Source of the DNA: an uncultured Bacteroidales bacterium
GTDB taxonomy: Bacteria; Bacteroidota; Bacteroidia; Bacteroidales; Muribaculaceae
Assembly (NCBI GenBank): GCA_902768435.1
Contig: CACXLJ010000007.1
Location: 1 to 64,000 of the forward strand
Direction of reading: 5' to 3'
DNA length: 64,000 nucleotides
Positions 61,415 to 64,000 of this stretch are shown here, one piece after another (position 1 is the stretch's first letter; the number at the start of each line of letters is the position of its first letter). The notes beneath the pieces are model-generated. The model ran no database searches, was not told where the DNA came from, and saw nothing but the letters and a program-made list of their open reading frames with translations. The position numbers and the translations under genes are program-made.

Positions 61415-62746
61415 ATGAAAAAGATTCAAGCCTTCCTGCTTTCAGCCGTTTGCATCCTGGCAGCCGCCCTTCCCGCCGCTGCACAGCAGTCGGTTACCGT
61501 CACCCTCAAAGATAGCACTACCCACTCATTCACCAGCATCGACTCGGTGCGGCTTGTGGGCGGCAACTTTGGCGACCCCATGGGCGTGGGTGTCAAAATC
61601 TATGTGAACGGAAGCACGCAAAGCCATGACTTCCTCTACTCGCAGATGCTCGACATCGTGATTACCGGACAGACCATTACCGTGGCAGCCCCCGTATTCT
61701 CGCCCAACGGTGGTGAATTCCTGCAGGCCACCACGGTCAGCATATCGTGCGCCACCACAGGGGCAATCATCTACTACACCACCGACGGCTCCACGCCAAC
61801 CGCCACCCATGGCACTCGCTACACGGGGCCCATCACCATCAGCGAGACCACCACGCTCAGCGCCATCGCCATTAAGGACGGCGTGAGCAGCACCCTCGCC
61901 ACCGCCACATTCACCCTTGTCGACAACAATGTGAATGCCAACAAGAATCCTGAACTGGCACAATGCTCGGTGGCATGGCGCATGGAGTTCCCCCACCTGG
62001 GAACCGCCGGCAACTATGTGTATAGTGTTCCTACCACCACCTACAACAACCAGGAAGTGATCACCTATCAGATTGAGTGGGACATCACCAAGAAGTCGAA
62101 CCACTGGACCGCCTACCGCTTCGACGCCAACACGCCCGACAACAATTTTGGCCGCACGCAGACACGATTCAGCGTCGACCCCAACATTCCCACCCAATAT
62201 CAGTGGACGCACGACAACTACACCAACTCGGGATTCTCGCGCGGCCACATGTGCATGTCCGACGACAGGCAATATAACGAAGAATCGAATACCCAGACAT
62301 TCTATACAACCAACATCCACCCGCAGCACCAGTCGCACAATGCCGGCGTGTGGCTCAAGCTTGAACAGTGGGTGAACAGCCGTGGTTACGACCGCAACTT
62401 CTGCGACACGCTCTATGTGGTGAAGGCGGGAACCATCGACAAGGCCGACCAGATTCGTGGCTATACCGACACCGACCCGCTGAATGTGCATTGCTCCAGC
62501 CACATCCTCATTCCGCAGTATTTCTATATGTGCATACTTGTAGTGAAAGATAATCAGTACAAGGCTATAGGTTTCTGGACCGAACACACTACCGGCCAGC
62601 AGCTTGGCACTATCACCTACAGCGACTACGCCAAGAGCATCGACGAGATTGAGGAGCTCACCGGGCTAGACTTCTTCTGCAACTTGCCCGACGATATCGA
62701 AGCGCAGGTGGAGGCGTCCTATGACATGAGCGACTGGAATCAATAG
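61415..62746 (+). CDS. secreted NUC-type nuclease with chitobiase-like module
   Basis: The protein has 443 residues from the ATG at 61415, preceded at 10 bases by AGGAGG (61399-61404), a rare clear Shine-Dalgarno in this phylum; an ATG at 61394 would put seven residues before the signal peptide. Signal peptide ends near PAAAQ. About 90-170 is a chitobiase C-terminal-like beta module (TTGAIIYYTTDGSTPTATHG). About 195-435 is a NucA-like domain with SRGHMCMSDDR in place of DRGH and TTNIHPQHQSHN for the metal Asn. The changed first residue leaves the catalytic His intact. It overlaps the preceding secreted-protein unit and ends with a terminator at 62773. Confidence 0.85.
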   Translation: MKKIQAFLLSAVCILAAALPAAAQQSVTVTLKDSTTHSFTSIDSVRLVGGNFGDPMGVGVKIYVNGSTQSHDFLYSQMLDIVITGQTITVAAPVFSPNGGEFLQATTVSISCATTGAIIYYTTDGSTPTATHGTRYTGPITISETTTLSAIAIKDGVSSTLATATFTLVDNNVNANKNPELAQCSVAWRMEFPHLGTAGNYVYSVPTTTYNNQEVITYQIEWDITKKSNHWTAYRFDANTPDNNFGRTQTRFSVDPNIPTQYQWTHDNYTNSGFSRGHMCMSDDRQYNEESNTQTFYTTNIHPQHQSHNAGVWLKLEQWVNSRGYDRNFCDTLYVVKAGTIDKADQIRGYTDTDPLNVHCSSHILIPQYFYMCILVVKDNQYKAIGFWTEHTTGQQLGTITYSDYAKSIDEIEELTGLDFFCNLPDDIEAQVEASYDMSDWNQ

Positions 62747-62772
62747 CGAGCCCAGACAATGGATTATCAGAC

Positions 62773-62806
62773 AATTGACGACTATTGATTGTCAATTATT
62801 TTATTG
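62773..62806 (+). terminator. terminator of the secreted-protein operon
   Basis: AATTGAC (62773-62779) pairs with GTCAATT (62791-62797), loop 11, followed by ATTTTATT. It lies 26 bases after the nuclease stop. Confidence 0.65.
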
Positions 62807-62868
62807 GGTCGAGTTCCATGATTCTCTAAGGAGTTAAGGAGTGGCTGACGCGACGGTAATTTTTGGGT

Positions 62869-62903
62869 CGCTTCGCGAGAAATCATTCAAATCCAGGAAC
62901 AAA
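62869..62903 (-). repeat. dispersed element TTTGTTC...TTTCTCGCG, copy 3
   Basis: On the minus strand this reads TTTGTTCCTGGATTTGAATG and reaches TTTCTCGCGAAGCG, the third copy of the element seen at 13171 and 13318. It includes CGCTTCGCG, a TTC-loop hairpin. Confidence 0.75.
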
Positions 62904-62932
62904 TCTTTATTTATGTTCTGTCGCCCCGATGG

Positions 62933-63027
62933 GGCTAATTGTAGAGGGGGGAATGCCTGATGCAGGGGTTCCGCTCGGCTTCGCCTCGCTGCACCACCTG
63001 CCTATTCTCTATCGCCCCTAACGGGGC
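62933..63027. repeat. two GCCCC/GGGGC hairpins
   Basis: GCCCCGATGGGGC (62933-62945) and GCCCCTAACGGGGC (63014-63027) are near-identical short hairpins about 68 bases apart, with a GC-rich CTCGGCTTCGCCTCGC hairpin between them. The second lies inside the last codons of the LAB_N gene. Confidence 0.7.
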
Positions 63028-63652
63028 TATTATTGCGGGAGTAGCGGAGGCCGATGTAGAGGTTGCGGGCGAAGATGATGATGGAGACCGACTGCCCGAG
63101 CATGAGGATGGGGTCGAGGCGGATGATGCCGTAGATGAGCGTGAGCGAGGCTCCCACTATGCTTATGGCCCAGAAAGTGGGCGGCAACAGCGACTCCTTG
63201 TGGCGCACACTCACCACCACCTGATAGGCATAGCGCGAGAGAAACACGAGTTGCGCACCTGTGCCGTAGCACATGAGCCACAAGGGTATCTCGGGATTGT
63301 GAATGAAGCGGTCGACCAGTTGCGGCGCCCTGATGCAAGTGGCCACCAGCGCCACAATGGGCAGACAGTAGAGCACCACGCGCACCGCCAGCGGAATCTT
63401 GTGCCAGGCACCCTTATAATCGAGATTGAGCACATACACATAGAACGAGAGCATCTGCCCGATGAGGATGGCGATGTCCTCACGCAGCCAGCCATACCAC
63501 AGCATGAAGCAGCAGCCAGCCAGCGAAAATGCCCAGTAGCCCGTGGGCGACACCACCCGCTTGAGGCGCTCGGTCATGATCCACTGCACGAGCTGGCGAG
63601 CAGCATAGCATGCCTGTGACAGAAGTCCTATGATTAGTATGAACACACTCAT
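63002..63652 (-). CDS. duplicated LAB_N-domain membrane protein
   Basis: The protein has 216 residues and about six membrane helices. It contains two copies of the LAB_N unit: residues 17-80 (ARQLVQWIMTERLKRVVSPT, then LAGCCFMLWYGWLREDIAI) and about 135-200 (SRYAYQVVVSVRHKESLLPP, then GASLTLIYGIIRLDPILML). Proteins of this type are annotated lipid-A-disaccharide synthase N-terminal domain and relate to lipid-linked sugar export; the precise role is unknown. The last residues (NSPVRGDRE) are encoded by the hairpin repeat at 63014-63027. The gene upstream, a nitroreductase, is 12 bases away. Confidence 0.8.
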   Translation of the reverse strand: MSVFILIIGLLSQACYAARQLVQWIMTERLKRVVSPTGYWAFSLAGCCFMLWYGWLREDIAILIGQMLSFYVYVLNLDYKGAWHKIPLAVRVVLYCLPIVALVATCIRAPQLVDRFIHNPEIPLWLMCYGTGAQLVFLSRYAYQVVVSVRHKESLLPPTFWAISIVGASLTLIYGIIRLDPILMLGQSVSIIIFARNLYIGLRYSRNNSPVRGDRE

Positions 63653-63664
63653 TTCAGCTCAAAA

Positions 63665-64000
63665 TCACTGTTTCCATGTGAAGTTTTCGGTTCCTGCGCC
63701 TTGTTCAAAGTGGTATTTCACGATGCCCAGGTCCACCTTCGAGAAATAGCCCATGCGTGCCTTTGCCTCGACCTGATTGCCAGGCAAGAGCGTGAGTCTG
63801 AACTTTTGCTGATTGAGTGCCGTGGGGGCCAGCATAGCGGCTGCCAGTCCGCGACAGAACCAGTCGGGCATCTCGCCTGTGCGCGAGCGGCACACTTTGC
63901 CCACATCCTTCACCTTGTGCGCCACGCCCTGAGTGGTGCCATAGCCCAGGGCTATCACGCAGCGCAGACGCTCGTCGTCGCCTATCTGCACCACATCGGC
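63665..64000 (-). CDS. nitroreductase family protein, C-terminal part only
   Basis: The frame is open to the right edge of the window, so at least the first part of the protein is missing. The visible C-terminal 111 residues show features of the nitroreductase fold: RCVIALGYGTTQGVAHK, then GLAAAMLAPTALNQQKFRLT. These flavoproteins reduce nitro groups, quinones or flavins with NAD(P)H. The stop lies 12 bases before the LAB_N start. Because the beginning is outside the window I do not assign a subfamily. Confidence 0.75.
   Translation of the reverse strand, partial: ADVVQIGDDERLRCVIALGYGTTQGVAHKVKDVGKVCRSRTGEMPDWFCRGLAAAMLAPTALNQQKFRLTLLPGNQVEAKARMGYFSKVDLGIVKYHFEQGAGTENFTWKQ

Overview
The window is a chromosomal stretch of a Bacteroidales bacterium. 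Prevotellaceae or Muribaculaceae is my best guess; this is inferred from gene families and promoter style, not from a database match. The evidence is: Bacteroidota-type promoters (TTTG, 19-22 bases, TAnnTTTG) in front of many genes; a Wzc-type kinase with a tyrosine tail; FISUMP (Fibrobacter succinogenes major paralogous) domains; dockerin-tailed secreted proteins; a DUF4827-like lipoprotein; and a TGS-domain nucleoside kinase. Core genes are fairly GC-rich, while two stretches (about 5.8-12.8 kb and 38.5-41.9 kb) look clearly more AT-rich.

Layout. 1-5.3 kb: 5' end of a 16S rRNA gene leaving the left edge, then lgt, a GldE/CorC-like membrane protein, a TrmH-type methyltransferase and a TGS-nucleoside kinase. 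5.3-13.9 kb: a three-gene restriction/defence-like operon (PLD-SNF2 helicase, Eco57I-type adenine methyltransferase, small accessory protein) between two identical 29-bp direct repeats, plus a repeat-rich intergenic kilobase. 13.9-21.5 kb: a secreted-domain/flavin-protein fusion, beta-carbonic anhydrase, mnmE, three tandem exported NUC-type nucleases, pepT and tRNA-Lys. 21.7-30.1 kb: dsbD, nrnA, a lipoprotein, glmM, valS and a small exported RlpA/3D-like protein. 30.3-34.6 kb: a Wzc-like tyrosine autokinase and myo-inositol-1-phosphate synthase. 34.9-41.9 kb: an accessory region with a membrane pseudokinase/kinase pair carrying FISUMP ectodomains, an HTH-like protein and several unknown proteins. 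42.0-47.4 kb: a minus-strand operon led by pdxA with a nucleotidyltransferase, an ATP-grasp enzyme, a CDP-alcohol phosphatidyltransferase and a HAD phosphatase, followed by a Tat-exported PIG-L deacetylase. 47.4-54.2 kb: two glycosyltransferases and two dockerin-tailed endonuclease I paralogues. 54.2-64 kb: rlmN, an unknown membrane protein, alaS, a MerR regulator, a secreted-protein pair including a sixth exported nuclease, a duplicated LAB_N membrane protein and a partial nitroreductase.

What stands out. (1) The PLD-helicase/methyltransferase/accessory operon is the best candidate for an uncharacterised defence system. (2) Inositol-phosphate synthase plus a nearby nucleotidyltransferase and CDP-alcohol transferase suggest inositol-lipid synthesis, possibly through CDP-inositol. 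(3) A pseudokinase and an active kinase share one unusual membrane architecture. (4) Six exported nucleases in 46 kb point to a large investment in degrading external nucleic acid. (5) Gaps between genes hold fixed-period arrays (7, 8 and 9 bp) and dispersed hairpin elements; the 7-bp arrays run into the stop codons of flanking genes and carry TAG in all six frames.
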